This document shows, piece after piece, positions 32,675-44,013 of a stretch of 64,000 nucleotides of DNA. The stretch's first letter is position 1. Every line of letters begins with the position of its first letter. This stretch comes from Budorcas taxicolor. Lineage: Eukaryota; Chordata; Mammalia; Artiodactyla; Bovidae. The translations under genes and the position numbers were made by a program. The stretch spans positions 55,048,567-55,112,566 of the forward strand of contig NC_068912.1 in the NCBI RefSeq assembly GCF_023091745.1, in the 5' to 3' direction. Below the pieces are notes generated by a model. The model had not been told where the DNA came from. It searched no databases and saw nothing but the letters and a program-made list of their open reading frames with translations.

Positions 32675-34099
32675 ATGAATCAAGGCAAATTGGAAGTGGT
32701 CAAACAGGAGATGGCGAGAGTGAACATCAACATTCTAGGAATCAGCAAACTAAAATGGACTGGAATGGGTGAATTTAACTCAGATGACTATTATATCTAC
32801 TACTGTGTGCAGGAATCCCTTAGAAGAAATGGCATAGCCATCATGGTCAACAAAAGAGTCCGAAATGCAGTACTTGGATGCAGTCTCAAAAACGACAGAA
32901 TGATCTCTGTTCGTTTCCAAGCAAACCATTCAATATCACAGTAATCCAAGTCTATGTCCCAACCAGTAACACTGAAGAAGCTGAAGTTGAACAATTTTAT
33001 GAAGACCTACATAACCTTTTAGAACTAATACCCCCAAAAGACATCCTTTTCATTATAGGGGATTGGAATGCAAAAGTAGGAAGTCAAGAAACACCTGGAG
33101 TAACAGGCAAACTTGGCCTTGGAATGCGAAATGAAGCAGGACAAAGGCTAATAGAGTTTTGCCAAGAGGACGCACTGGTCATAGCAAACACCATCTTCCA
33201 ACAACACAAAAGAAGACTCTACACATGGACATCACCAGATGGTCAACACCGAAATCAGATTGATTATATACTTTGCAGCCAAAGATGGAGAAGCTCTATA
33301 CAGTCAGCAAAAACAAGACTGGGAGCTGATTGTGGCTCAGATTATAAACTCCTTATTGCCAAATTCAGACTTAAATTGAAGAAAGTAGGGAAAACCGCTA
33401 GACCATTCAGATATGATCTAAATCAAATCCCTTATGATTATACAGTGGAAGTGAGAAATAGATTTAAGGGACTAGATCTGATAGACAGAATGCCTGATGA
33501 ACTATGGACAGAGGTTCATGACATTGTACAGGAGACAGGGATCAATACCATCCCCATGGAAAAGAAATGCAAAAAAGCAAAATGGCTGTCTGAGGAGGCC
33601 TTACAAATAGCTGTGAAAAGAAGGGAAATGAAAAGCAAAGGAGAAAAGGAAAGATATAAGCATCTGAATGCAGAGTTCCAAAGATTAGCAAGGAGAGATA
33701 AGAAAGCCTTCCTCAGTGATCAATGCAAAGAAACAGAGGAAAACAACAGAATGGGAAAGACTAGAAATCTCTTCAAGAAAATTAGAGATACCAAGGGAAC
33801 ATTTCATGCAAAGATGGGCTCGATAAAGGACAGAAATGGTATGGACCTAACAGAAGCAGAAGATATTAAGAAGAGGTGGCAAGAATATGCAGAACTATAC
33901 AAAAAAGATCATCATGACCCAGATAACCACAATGGTGTGGTCACTCACCTAGAGCCAGACATCCTGGAATGTGAAGTCAAGTGGGCCTTAGAAAGAATCA
34001 CTAGGATCAAAGCTAGTGTAGGTGATAGAATTCCAGGTGAGCTATTTCAAATCCTGAAGGATGATGCTGTGAAAGTGCTGCACTCAATATGCCAGCAAA
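32675..34099 (+). pseudogene. BovB apurinic-type endonuclease and linker, broken
   Basis: This is the N-terminal part of the BovB polyprotein, an APE-type endonuclease that nicks target DNA to prime reverse transcription. Homology starts upstream (CIGTWNVRSMNQ) after an in-frame TAA near 32642. The first frame (32675-32944) carries ILGISKLKWTGMGEF and AIMVNKRVRNAVLGC. A one-base loss near 32920 shifts it into the second frame (32878-34152) with VIQVYVPTSN, IIGDWNAKVGSQETPG, RNQIDYILCSQRWRSS and CGSDYKLLIAKF. Two active-site positions look lost: the Glu of ISELKW is Lys (32747-32749), and the His of the SDH motif is Tyr (33343-33345). The linker DTKGTFHAKMGSIKDRN follows. BovB homology ends at 34099; the last residues of the frame are flanking DNA. 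Confidence 0.88.
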
Positions 34100-34285
34100 A
34101 TTCTTACCATAGTTCTTGCCAAACAAACTTGAATTGCCCTAAAATCTTGTAGTTGGTTTATAATAAAAATTTTATATTCTCAGAGTTTGACAGCAGTCCT
34201 AAAAATGACATTGGGAATAGTGAACTATGAACCTGGAAGAAACTTTTCTAATCTATTGGTAATAATATAATAATAAAAAACTTTG

Positions 34286-34368
34286 GGGACTTCCTTGGTG
34301 GTGCAGCGTTTAAGACCGTGCTCTAAGTAGGGAGCACCGGTTTGATCCCTAGTCAGGGAACTAAAAAT
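34286..34368 (+). mobile_element. CHR-type SINE head fragment
   Basis: GGGGACTTCCTTGGTGGTGC through GGTTTGATCCCTAGTCAGGGAACTAA is the tRNA-derived head only; the body is missing. Confidence 0.8.
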
Positions 34369-34788
34369 CTTTGATCAATCATTCTAGAGGAAAGATGAAT
34401 TATCTTTTAATTTCTTTTATAGATAATTTTATAAAATCATTATCACTTAAAGATGTTATCAGAGAATACATAGCCAAAAATATAGAAAACTATTTTACAT
34501 TATCATAAAATTAATTAGTAAAATGTTTTATTTCTGGATTTAGGGAAGTTTGTGATATTTTTCAGCCTTTTAAAATTTGTAATTTATTGTAATTTCTGTT
34601 CTTATTCTGTATGAATATTCATTTTGACCCTGTTTTAAATTCATGTTTTTATTCCTTTTCTTAAAAGATACTCCCAAATTGTGCTAGCATCACGATCATA
34701 AAACGTGGACCCAGCCTCGTACCCACCCCACTTTCTTAGCATAATTTATACACTGAGCTTTTTATTTTATGCTGTTTTTGTCTTCCTA
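34369..34788. other. AT-rich single-copy DNA
   Basis: No gene or repeat recognised between the CHR fragment and the Bov-tA TSD. Confidence 0.45.
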
Positions 34789-34800
34789 TAGGAAGTTGAC

Positions 34801-35011
34801 AGGCTTCCCTGGTGGCTCAGGGGTAAAGAATCCACCTGCCAGTGAAGGAGATGCAGGTTCAATCCCTGGGATGGAAAGACCCCCTGGAGAAGTAAATGGC
34901 AACCCACTCTAGTATTCTTGCCTGGGAGGTCTTATGGACAGAGGAGCCTTGAAGGCTCCAGTCCATGAGGTCCTAAACAGAGTCAGACATGACTTATTGA
35001 CTAAACAACAA
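34801..35011 (+). mobile_element. Bov-tA SINE with TSD
   Basis: tRNA head (GGCTTCCCTGGTGGCTCAGG, GGTTCAATCCC) plus Bov-A unit. TSD TAGGAAGTTGAC (34789-34800) and TAGGAGGTTGAC (35012-35023), one mismatch in 12. Confidence 0.95.
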
Positions 35012-35023
35012 TAGGAGGTTGAC

Positions 35024-35839
35024 TGAATCCCCCCAAAGGTTTTCTAGTTTTTCCTTTCTTGGAAAATGGGGAGACATACCCCGAAAAGTTAGCTCGGGAT
35101 GTTGATTCCAGGGGAAGCAGGCAGTAGTACCCCAGTGTTCCCTCGTGTTCACGTGTCTTATGGATAGGGGTCTGTATTCCTGCAGCTTTCCTGTCTTCGG
35201 CTGAGTCACAGGACTGGCTGTGAGAACTGGTTTCTTAGTGTGCACACTTGCATGCCCAGTAACTAGCTCTGCAAGTGGGGTGGGGCACACGCCCTGCCAC
35301 CTGAAGAAGATTTGTGGTGGCTTCTCTCTAAGCTTTCCTCTTAGCAGAGGCCATCTGCATACACCCCAGGCCCCCATTTATAGAAATCCTGGCCCCTAAT
35401 CATGGGCCCTAGTACTCGGAACACAAATAACTTTCAGAGAACTTGGATCAGTGATATTTCCTCCAGGACGCCAGCACCTTCAGACACTGACTCTCATGAT
35501 CTCTGAGCTACATCATTGATTGCACTTACTGCTAAGAAACTTTTGTGTGTAGTTAACTATTTTTTTAAATTGAAAATTAGGAAAAACAGTGGGAAAATTT
35601 TGAGTGTCACTATGGAGATTATGGAAATAAATACTTAAAATCTGAAGGATCCTGAAAAAAATCCAGAAAACATGTAATTAAAGAGCAGTTTTCTGGTGTT
35701 TTCAATGATCCAAGGTTACTGTGAATTTTAAATCAGTTCAGCTGCCTTTCAAATGTCCTCTCTTCCCCTGCTGTCAAGCCATTTCTTGCTGCTGTCTTAA
35801 GGCCTGCCAGCTAATATTCCTTCTTCACAGTAGAGGTGG
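35024..35839. other. No recognised gene or repeat
   Basis: The minus-strand open frame at 34994-35377 has no known domain and overlaps the SINE edge; nothing else stands out. Confidence 0.45.
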
Positions 35840-36080
35840 TGGACTGGAGAGTGAATGTGGAGCCAGGCTGTTTGAGTAGAAATCTCAGATGTGTCTTGTA
35901 AGAGCAGGAAACCCTGGGCAAGTTACTTAACCTTTCTGCTCTTCAGTTTCCTCCTGAATGAAGTGGCAGATAATAATAGCACCTACCTCATGAGGTTGTC
36001 ATGAAGATTAAGTGAAATAAAACTGCTTAGAACAATGCCTGGAAAATAATGGATACTCAATAAATGTTTGTTATTGTCAT
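35840..36080 (+). mobile_element. MIR SINE
   Basis: Clear MIR order: ATGTGGAGCCAGGCTGTTTG, GGGCAAGTTACTTAACCTTTC, CTTCAGTTTCCTC, ACCTACCTCATGAGGTTGTC, GATACTCAATAAATGTTTG. Confidence 0.8.
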
Positions 36081-36278
36081 CCTCTTTCTTGTTTGTTATT
36101 TCAAATCTGCTAAGGACTAGGAGACCAGATAATCAGGCTTATTCAAACTCTAAATAAGATAAAATGAAATGGTCTGTGAGTGAATGCCTAACCCAACTAG
36201 CTTATGAGGAAAGCCAGCATTAGTGAAGCTGGCCATTCACGCAGGAAAAAAGCTTTAATGAGGTATCATTCTGTTAAG

Positions 36279-36528
36279 GGAGAAGGCAATGGCAACCTAC
36301 TCCAGTACTCTTGCCTGGAAAATCCCATGGATGGAGGAGCCTGGAGGCTGCAGTTCATGGGGTCGTGAAGAGTCGGACACAACTGAGCGACTTCACTTTC
36401 ACTTTCCACTTTCATGCATGGAGAATCCACTCTTACCTGGAGAATCCCAGGGACAGAGGAGCCTGGTGGGCTGCCATCTATGGGGTCGCACAGAGTTGGA
36501 CACGACTGACGCGACTTAGCAGCAGCAG
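36279..36528 (+). mobile_element. Bov-A2 SINE with 12-bp TSD
   Basis: Dimeric Bov-A2 with a short deletion in the second monomer near 36420-36435. Exact TSD CATTCTGTTAAG at 36267-36278 and 36529-36540. Confidence 0.95.
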
Positions 36529-36540
36529 CATTCTGTTAAG

Positions 36541-36979
36541 AGGGGCTGCTTACTTGACCTGCTTTTTCTGAACAACAGAATCTTGACACTTATACTTGGA
36601 CCAGAGAGAATTTTAATGTTATATACAACAGCATTCTCTAACTCAAGTATTTATAATGACAACACAAAATTATATGAAAATGTCTCAGCCTGAAATATGA
36701 GCACATATATTATGAGTAGCTATCTTAACAATGATGCCCAGAATAATGTTCTGTGGGGTTTTGATGTTGATATCTATATCCTATGTTCAGGAAATGGTAA
36801 CATCCTTAGTCAGTTGTGGATGAAGAAATGTCTTTGTCCTTCTTCCATCAGTCCTGGTTTTCACAAACTTCAGCAGTTTTGTTTCATCCACTCTGGTTAT
36901 CTCTCCTTGTTTTTCCAGAACAAACCCGTGAATGCTGAAATTTCCAGCACACAATCAGCTTAGCCCAATTCTGAGACAA
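36541..36979. other. No recognised gene or repeat
   Basis: AT-rich single-copy sequence. Confidence 0.4.
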
Positions 36980-37065
36980 GGTTCTGTCTCTGAGATGAAA
37001 GTCATAGAGACTATGATGCCCAGCACCTAGCAATCTCTCAATAAATATCTATTAAATGAATGATG
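36980..37065 (+). mobile_element. L2 3'-end remnant
   Basis: GATGCCCAGCACCTAGCAAT, then CTCAATAAATATCTATTAAA and TGAATGATG, is the typical L2 3' terminus. Confidence 0.65.
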
Positions 37066-37934
37066 ATTGCTGTGGCTTTCAGTGGGAAAAGTATAGTACA
37101 CATTGTTTAGGAAAATGACCCTCAATTACACAGAAATCATTACCCCTAAACTGTTGTGTCTCCTATGCCCACTATCAAACAGCATCCTGGCTCTTCCAGC
37201 CAGGACGTATATTGTTTAATGCACATACAAAACTATCAGTACATGAAGCCATTTGAAAACCAACTCTGTGAAATTTGTTCTAGTGGGTCAGAGGTATTTT
37301 TTACTTGGTTTGACTGGATGAGTCACATTGTTCGGTAAGAGATTACAGATAGGAGGGCAGCTAAGGTAGTTGTTATGCATATTAAAATCTGTTTAAGTTG
37401 AATTTCTTACGTATTTTCCTTGAAATTATGAACTTTCGTCTGACCAATTTTTTCTCACAAAGCTTTAAGTTTACAAGCATCAGATACACTAAATAACAAT
37501 GCTGTTTTATTAAATTTTCTCTACTAGAGACTATAATAAATGTCAAAACATCTGATAAGGAAAAAGAGCACAGTTAATAAGTAACCTAAAATCAGGACTA
37601 AATTCAAAACAAGCTTGAAGGTTTGCCATTAGTGGAAAAATATAAAATTTAGTTGCTCCATCTAGTGGTGAACCGTTATATGACTTTAGTGAAGAGATTT
37701 TAGTTTTTCATGGGTAAGATTTTATTCAACTTTGATCTGGTAAGTATGTAATAGACTTACTATCTTATTATGCCACTTAATTGACAGAGAATTACTCCAC
37801 ATAAAAAGAAAACATCACTGCTTAATCTTTATAGACTTAAAGATGTATTTGCTCACCAGGTCAAACTTCAAATACTCATTTCATTCTCAATAAGTCTAGG
37901 AACTAGCATTACATTGCTATCTATGTCTGTACCT
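37066..37934. other. AT-rich single-copy DNA
   Basis: No gene or repeat recognised over nearly 0.9 kb. Confidence 0.45.
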
Positions 37935-38280
37935 ACATTTTATTTATTTTATTTTCTCGGCTGTGCTGGGTCTTCACTGCTGCTGGGCTTTTCTCTAGTT
38001 GTGGTGAGCAAGGGCCACTCTGTAGCTGCGGTGCATGGGCTTCTCAGTGCAGAGGTTTCTCTTGTTGTAAAGCATGGGCTCTGGGGAGCACGGGCTTCAG
38101 TAGTTGCAGCACACAGGCTCCGTGGTTTGCAGCTCCTGGGCTCTAGAGCACAGGGTCAGCAGCTGTGGCCCGCAGGCTAAGTTACCCTGTGGCATGTGGG
38201 ATCTTCCTGGAGCAGGGATCGAACCCATGACTCCTGCATTGGCAGGTGGACTCTTTACCACTGAGCCACCAGGGAAGCAC
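37935..38280 (-). mobile_element. CHR-type SINE, near full length
   Basis: Antisense: A-rich tail region (TTTATTTATTTTATTTTC), body with repeated TAGTTG(T/C)GG and GCATGGGCTT units, then the tRNA-derived head (GATCGAACCCATGACTCC, TTTACCACTGAGCCACCAGGG). About 345 bp. Confidence 0.88.
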
Positions 38281-38509
38281 TATACCTATATTTTAAGTCC
38301 ATATATTATTCTTAAAATAAAAGAAAATTTAGGGCTAGCTGGGATTAACAGAGAGAAATGCTAGGAGCCCTTCTGAGGTTAAGACGACAAATTTGGCTTG
38401 GGCCTTAATAAGGCCTGAAATGTGCTGTGAGTTGAGTGAAAAATATTAGTCTAGTTAAAAGGTATTTAGAAATCAAGATTACATGTGTACCTGTAATAAA
38501 TTGTGGTTA

Positions 38510-38725
38510 ATATGGGCTTCAGGTCAGGCTACTTGGGTTCAAACTCTAATATCAGACCTTATTAGCTGTGGAGGCATTTGTGTCTCAGTTTCTTCATCCA
38601 TAAAATGAAAATAATACTGCCCCTCTCAGAGTTGTGAGGCTAAATTACATACTGCATGGAAAGCACTTGGGACTATATCTGACACAGAATAAGTACTCAG
38701 TAAAATTATCCTAGTATTATTATTG
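38510..38725 (+). mobile_element. MIR SINE
   Basis: ATATGGGCTTCAGGTCAGGC, GGGTTCAAACTC, GTGTCTCAGTTTCTTCATCC, AAAATGAAAATAATACTGCC, ATAAGTACTCAGTAAAATTA. Confidence 0.75.
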
Positions 38726-39284
38726 ACTTTTGTGTGTTTGTGGATTTCTTGGTATTGATTTGGTATGTAACTGAATCATGACACGTATTCAGGATCCATT
38801 TGGAGAGCCATTGGGAATCTCTCGCTTCCCTGAGCTAGTAATGTGTTCCTACACTGAGAAGGTCTCTTTATTGCCATATCTTCAGTGTGATAGCAACCCA
38901 AATCCCATCCTATGACATTGTTTATATGGTCAGTCATTCACTTTCCAAATCCAGCTTTCTCTCCTAAAATTTTAGCACTCAGCTGGAAAGCAGAGATGGT
39001 GTGCTTGCTCCTAGACATGCCCCAAGTCAGATCTTCTTCCCTTCATTCTTCCTCAGACCTTCAAAAGCATGGTTTGGCACTAAAGCCAAGCTTTCCTGTT
39101 GGCAAAATTGATCAGAAAAAGTGTAAGGACAGATTCCATGAAGTTACCTGCATACGTATCCCAGGAGAACAGCACTTTGGGTTGATGTGTTAGACCACAT
39201 TTTCTTTCTCCCTTGGAAGGGTTTCCGCTATGAAAATACCTCCCTTCTTCTAGGATCTACTTCCAGATTCTCTTAGGAGCATGG
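38726..39284. other. No recognised gene or repeat
   Basis: The plus-strand open frame at 38912-39193 (93 codons) has no recognisable domain. No splice-exon context supports it. Confidence 0.4.
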
Positions 39285-39520
39285 ATTATGGACATGCCTG
39301 GTTTGATTATAAATTTTAGACCCACCATTTAATAGAAAAACCTTGGACAAATTACTGACCTCTGTGGGCTGTTATTTATTCATTTGTAAAAGGTAAATCA
39401 TAGAACCTATCTGAAAAGTTGTTCTGCAAAGTAAATAAACTAATACACACACACACACACACACACAAATCACTAGGAATGGTGATTGATATGTAGCAAG
39501 TGCTATAGGGGTTAGTTGTC
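39285..39520 (+). mobile_element. MIR SINE remnant with internal (AC)11
   Basis: MIR-like blocks GAGCATGGATTATGGACATG, AACCTTGGACAAATTACTGACC and GTGATTGATATGTAGCAAGTGC flank an exact (AC)11 dinucleotide repeat at 39445-39466. Confidence 0.6.
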
Positions 39521-39566
39521 ACAGAGTTATTGTTTGAAGATAATATTTTGTGGGGCAAGAATATTG

Positions 39567-39652
39567 TTTCTTTCTAGAAATTCCAAATTTAACATCATCT
39601 AAAACATTCTTTCTTTCTAGAAATTCCCAATTCAACATAATCTAAAATATTC
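39567..39652. repeat. Tandem duplication, period 43 bp, two copies
   Basis: Copies at 39567-39609 and 39610-39652 both start TTTCTTTCTAGAAATTCC and run through AACAT(C/A)ATCTAAAA(C/T)ATTC, differing at about five positions by eye. Confidence 0.9.
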
Positions 39653-39887
39653 TTTCGCTTTCACCTTTTGTGATATTTTCCCATATACAATCTTCTTGAC
39701 TCTGGTCTTGAGCCTCTTTTGCTTCTTTCCAGTTGTTTATTTCTAATTTTTCATCTTAGATGGTTTTGTCCACTTCTGAAACTCTTTTCTCTTGCTAATC
39801 CTTTTTTCTTGAACTCTTTGACTTCTTACTAGAGAATTCCCCAAGGACATGAACAATGTTTATTCTTATATATTTCCGATGTCACAA

Positions 39888-40600
39888 TCAGTTCAGTTCA
39901 GTTGCTCAGTGGTGTCCAGCCGTTTGTGACCCCATGCACTGTAGCATGCCAGGCTTCCTTGTCCATTATCAACTCCTGGAGCTTGCTCAAACTCATGTCC
40001 ATTGAGTCGGTGATGCCATCCAACTATCTCATCCTCTGTTGTCCCCTTCTCCTCCTGCTTTCAGTCTTTCCCAGCATCAGAGTCTTTTCCAGTGTCAGTT
40101 CTTCGCATCAGGTGGCCAAAGTACTAGAGTTTCAGCTTCAGCATCAGTCCTTCCAATGAATATTCAGGACTGATTTCCTTTAGGATGGACTGGTTGGATC
40201 TCCTTGCAGTCCAAGGGACTCTCAAGAGTCTTCTCCAACACCACAGTTCAAAAGCATCAATTCTTTGGTGCTCAGCTTCCTTTATAGTCCAACTCTCACA
40301 TCCATACATGACCACTGGAAAAACCATAGCCTTGACTAGACGGACCTTTGTTGGCAAAGTAATGCTCTGCTTTTTAATGTGCTGTCTATGTTTGTCATAG
40401 CTTTTCTTCCAAGGAGTAAGCGTCTTTTAATTTCATGGCTGCAATCACCATCTGCAGTGATTTTGGAGCCCAAGAAAATAGTCTGTCACTGTTTCCATTG
40501 TTTCTCCATCTATTTTCCATGAAGTGATGGGACTGGATGCAATGCTGTTAGTTTTTCGAATGTTGAGTTTTAAGCCAGCTTTTTCGCTCTCTGGTGGGGG
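39888..40600 (-). mobile_element. BovB LINE 3' fragment
   Basis: Antisense BovB 3' end from CAGTTCAGTTCAGTTGCTCAG to the region just after the RT (AAGCCAGCTTTTTCGCTCTC). 5'-truncated; no TSD recognised. Broken frames carry VRLVKAMVFPVVMYGCESWT and LRVPWTARRSNQSILKEISP. Confidence 0.9.
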
Positions 40601-40684
40601 GTTAGGGTGGGGTGTGTGTCCCAAGAGGTGCACAATAAACATGCATGAATTAAATATATAGAAAAACCAGCTTGCATTTGCACC

Positions 40685-40835
40685 TGAAGCTAAGCACTGT
40701 ACTAAGGGTTTTATGTAAAATGACCTCATTAAATGGAATCAACAATTTGGGGGGATAAATTCTATTAATTTCACTTTTCAAATTAGAAACCTAAGTTTTA
40801 GAAAATATGAATTACTTGCTCAAGGTCTCACTGTT
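40685..40835 (-). mobile_element. Possible MIR remnant
   Basis: Antisense MIR-like run: AAGCTAAGCACTGTACTAAGG, ATTTCACTTTTCAAATTAGA, GAATTACTTGCTCAAGGTCTC. Confidence 0.5.
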
Positions 40836-41703
40836 AATGACCCCTTTCTCTTGAAAGAGCCCCCTGTTGGTTATCGGTTAACTCCTTCATTTTTATTCCT
40901 CCTAATATATCTGTTTAGGATGGGGCCACAGTCCTCTGATCTACTATCTCCTGCAGACAAGGGCCTTTGCTGAACTTCCCCAGAGATCTACACATTTGAG
41001 AGGTTGTATTTCTTGTGTGAAGGCATGAGCTGTGTCCAAAAGAACAGATCTGACTTAATTCTGTTCCAGTATTGTCAGCCAGAAAAGCTAACCCATTGTT
41101 GACGGGTACTCTGATTTTTCTAGAGCATCTGGAAATCCTGAGTTTTGTGTATAACCTCTAAATTCAAAACTTGAATTTTAAATATCAACCCAAACTTAAA
41201 AAAACAGCAAACACTATGCAGGCCAAACAAAACAGGCCTATGGGCCAATCTAACCCTTGGGCACCATTTTCAACCTTTGACCTACACATCAAAAACGATC
41301 AAGATCTTGGTTTCTCTGCTCTGTAATTAAGAAAGCACAATGTCTAATGATATGCACAGATATGAGCTGCAAACAGTCATCACTGGCCTGGCGACTGCGT
41401 GGCCAACATTAGGGGCCATAGCTCACTTATCAGCAAATAGATTGCTGTGTAGAATTTAAAAATAAATTGTCTCTTTTACATTTTTTTTTTTTGTTCTTCT
41501 CTTCTTGTTTGATGCTGGCTGTGATGGGAGCTTGATCATCCCTATTTGTAGGATGTAGCAAACTCAAGCAAGTTCTTGACCTGGAATATCTCCCTGCCTC
41601 TTTGGGTTCCTAAGTAAGCATTTAAAAAATTTAATTCTCTGTGAAGAAAGCAACTCTTAACAGTAATTCAATTGATGGGGTGAGAGCCCAAATAGTAATA
41701 ACT
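40836..41703. other. Mostly single-copy; possible hAT remnant
   Basis: Around 41205-41290, CAAACAAAACAGGCCTATGG and GGGCCAATCTAACCCTTGGG recall the end of an old hAT-type element. The rest is unrecognised. Confidence 0.35.
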
Positions 41704-41712
41704 GAATCTCTT

Positions 41713-41924
41713 TTGTTGTTCAGTAGCTGAATCATGTCCAACTCTTTGTATTCTCATGGACTAACTGTAGCATGCCAGGCTCCTCTCTCCTCCACTATCT
41801 CCCAGAGTTTTTTCAGATTCATATTTATGTCCATTGAGTCAGTGATGCTATCTAATCGTCTCATCTTTTGCTGCCTTCTTCTCCTTTTGCCTTCAGTCTT
41901 TCTTAGCATCAGGGTCTTTTCTAA
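41713..41924 (-). mobile_element. BovB LINE 3'-end fragment with TSD
   Basis: About 210 bp of BovB 3' end in antisense. Exact 9-bp TSD GAATCTCTT at 41704-41712 and 41925-41933. Confidence 0.9.
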
Positions 41925-42109
41925 GAATCTCTTAGAAGGTTGAAAAACAAACAAGAGCCAGAGAGAGAAAGAGTATAGGACAGCATCTTGGTTCTAGTCA
42001 CCACTTTGGATAGGGAGCTTTGAAATCTTGATCTCTGTCCCTGGCTTTTCTTCAAGTCTGCCTGGCCTACTGTCTGTTCAGGTTCTACCCCAAGCTCCAC
42101 AAGCATAGA

Positions 42110-42200
42110 GACTTTGTCGGTCTTGGCACAGCAGTAGCCCCAGGCACCAGCATATAGCCTTAACACAAAGTAGGGGCTCAATAGATACTTGCTGATTGAC
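42110..42200 (+). mobile_element. Possible L2 3'-end remnant
   Basis: GCCCCAGGCACCAGCATATAG then GGGGCTCAATAGATACTTGC and TGATTGACTCC. Confidence 0.5.
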
Positions 42201-42205
42201 TCCTT

Positions 42206-43034
42206 GATGTTTCCCCTTCGATGTCACCCTGTCACCCCAAATCTACTATGCCCAAATCGAATTTGTCTCCAACTCAGTTCCCTTATTAACACCCTGTTCC
42301 CATGATTGGTATTTATCATTTTCTCATTCTCACAGGCTCGGAAGTGTTGAGGCCGCTCTGCGATCCCCATTTTCTCCATCCGATCAGTCACCGGAACCTA
42401 TAAATCTTCTGTGAGTGATGTCCACTGGGCTTCTCTGTCCTTCCCTTCTTCACATCACTCCAGTTCAAGCCCTTGTGACCTCCAGGGACCAGTGTAAGAG
42501 TTGCTTAACTCATCCCCACAGGTCTTGTGTCTTCCCCTCCTTAATCTATTCTGTTTATCACAGAAAAACAGATTTTCGAGGACTTTAGCCTCTTGCTAGG
42601 AAGCCATTTTGGTCTCCTATTGTTTATTACTGAGTCCTAAAGTTAGCTTTTTATTATAGACCGGTCACAACTTATTCATACCTAACACTCCAGTATTAAT
42701 TTCTATTATGCCTTTACCTAAATCCTCGGTTTTAGTCAGATGGTTCCATTGGCAGTTCACAAAAATACCAAGTACAGACTTTCTTTTTCTTTTTTACTTA
42801 TGATATTTTCTTAGTTTTTTTTTCAGTTAAGTAAATCTTAACTTAAATTTCTGTTCTATACTAGTTTTTTGGGGACACAAATTCTTATCTTCCTTCCTTC
42901 CTCTCCATTCCTTTCCTTTCTCCTTCTATCCATCTCTCTTTGTTTTTCTTTCCTTTCCTCAACATGAATTTCCCTGATGCTGTACCACACCCATATACTG
43001 AATATGGAATTCTATATACTGTTTAGTAGAAAGG
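42206..43034. other. No recognised gene; pyrimidine-rich tract
   Basis: Unrecognised sequence with a CT-rich stretch at about 42890-42960. Confidence 0.45.
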
Positions 43035-43300
43035 CAGTGAAGTACAGTGGTCTGTGATGTATAGACTTTGGAGCCAGGCAACTGATTTCAAATTCTGGTG
43101 CTACCACTCACTATTCCTGGTAATCTCAGTCAAGTTGCTAAACCTCTCTGCATCTTAATTATTTCTATGCTACACTGAAAATAAAAACAATGCCTATCTA
43201 ACAAGATTACTGAGAGAATTAAATGAATCATGGCAGGTAAAACAATGCCTGGCAGAAAGTAAGCACTAAACGATGATGATGATAGTGGTGGTGGTGATGT
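43035..43300 (+). mobile_element. MIR SINE
   Basis: AGACTTTGGAGCCAGGCAAC, TCAAATTCTGGTGCTACCAC, TCAGTCAAGTTGCTAAACCTC, ACAATGCCTGGCAGAAAGTAAG, followed by a short GAT/GGT triplet run. Confidence 0.8.
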
Positions 43301-44013
43301 TATCTGTTCTTTGTGTGCAGCATTTTCCCGTAACAGATGTGTAAACTCTTTCAAGTCAGAGATCTGCACAGAGGAGACTCACAGGTGTGATGCAGATGTT
43401 CCCGGGGGTCAGGAGAGCAGGCATATCAGACTAGGCAGGTCTCACAGCTTCTTTGAGACCACCATTTGCTTACCATGTAAAATGGAAATATTTCTTGCAT
43501 GTATACAGTGTATTATCGTTAAAGTGTTTCATGTGCAATAACTCATTACCTGCCTACTTATCTCACGTATAATTTACATGAAGCACTTTGGAAACTGAGG
43601 CATGCAGATGTAAACTGTATAGCCAAGGTGGTCAATAGTGCTTTTTGAAGAAAGAGATCAAAGTTTCGCTTTCTCTCTCCTCCTCCTAATGTAAACTCCA
43701 AATAAAAAGGATTGCAATTTATTTTTGATGTTTTCAGGCAATAGTGTCTTGGTCTTCTCATGGAGAAGACCCACCCTCTCCCCAACCTTCCAGAAAAGCA
43801 TTCTTTCTTTTGGAAGAGCAAGTGGTGAATGTGAATAGAGGTGCCTGGTATGTTGATGCCTGGAGAAATAGTAAGAATGCAGGAATCTCTTAAAATAATG
43901 GTCCAACTCTTATTCTATAGAATTTAGTTTTTCTCGTCTCCTGTTTATCAGAGTGATTACTATCTCTTTTCTGAGGTATAAAAAGAAGCTCGATTTAGAG
44001 TAAGCGAGGTATT
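43301..44013. other. No recognised gene or repeat
   Basis: Overlapping short open frames on both strands at 43558-43906 have no recognised domain. Confidence 0.4.

Larger units (their letters stand above)
31815..34100 (+). mobile_element. BovB LINE, inverted 5' segment (5'UTR plus endonuclease)
   Basis: Plus-strand BovB containing the 5'UTR (about 31830-32650), the endonuclease domain and the linker up to GCACTCAATATGCCAGCAAA at 34080-34099, where homology stops abruptly. This stop is the internal break of the element. The 5' end adjoins the 5' limit of the minus-strand 3' segment. It is the only BovB in the window with a 5'UTR and a complete endonuclease region. Confidence 0.9.

Noticed and set aside
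34994..35377. 127-codon minus-strand frame
   Set aside because: It overlaps the Bov-tA TSD, has no recognisable domain, and is of a length that occurs by chance in less AT-rich sequence.
43558..43906. Overlapping frames on the minus strand that might be an exon
   Set aside because: No known domain, and no conserved splice context could be seen.
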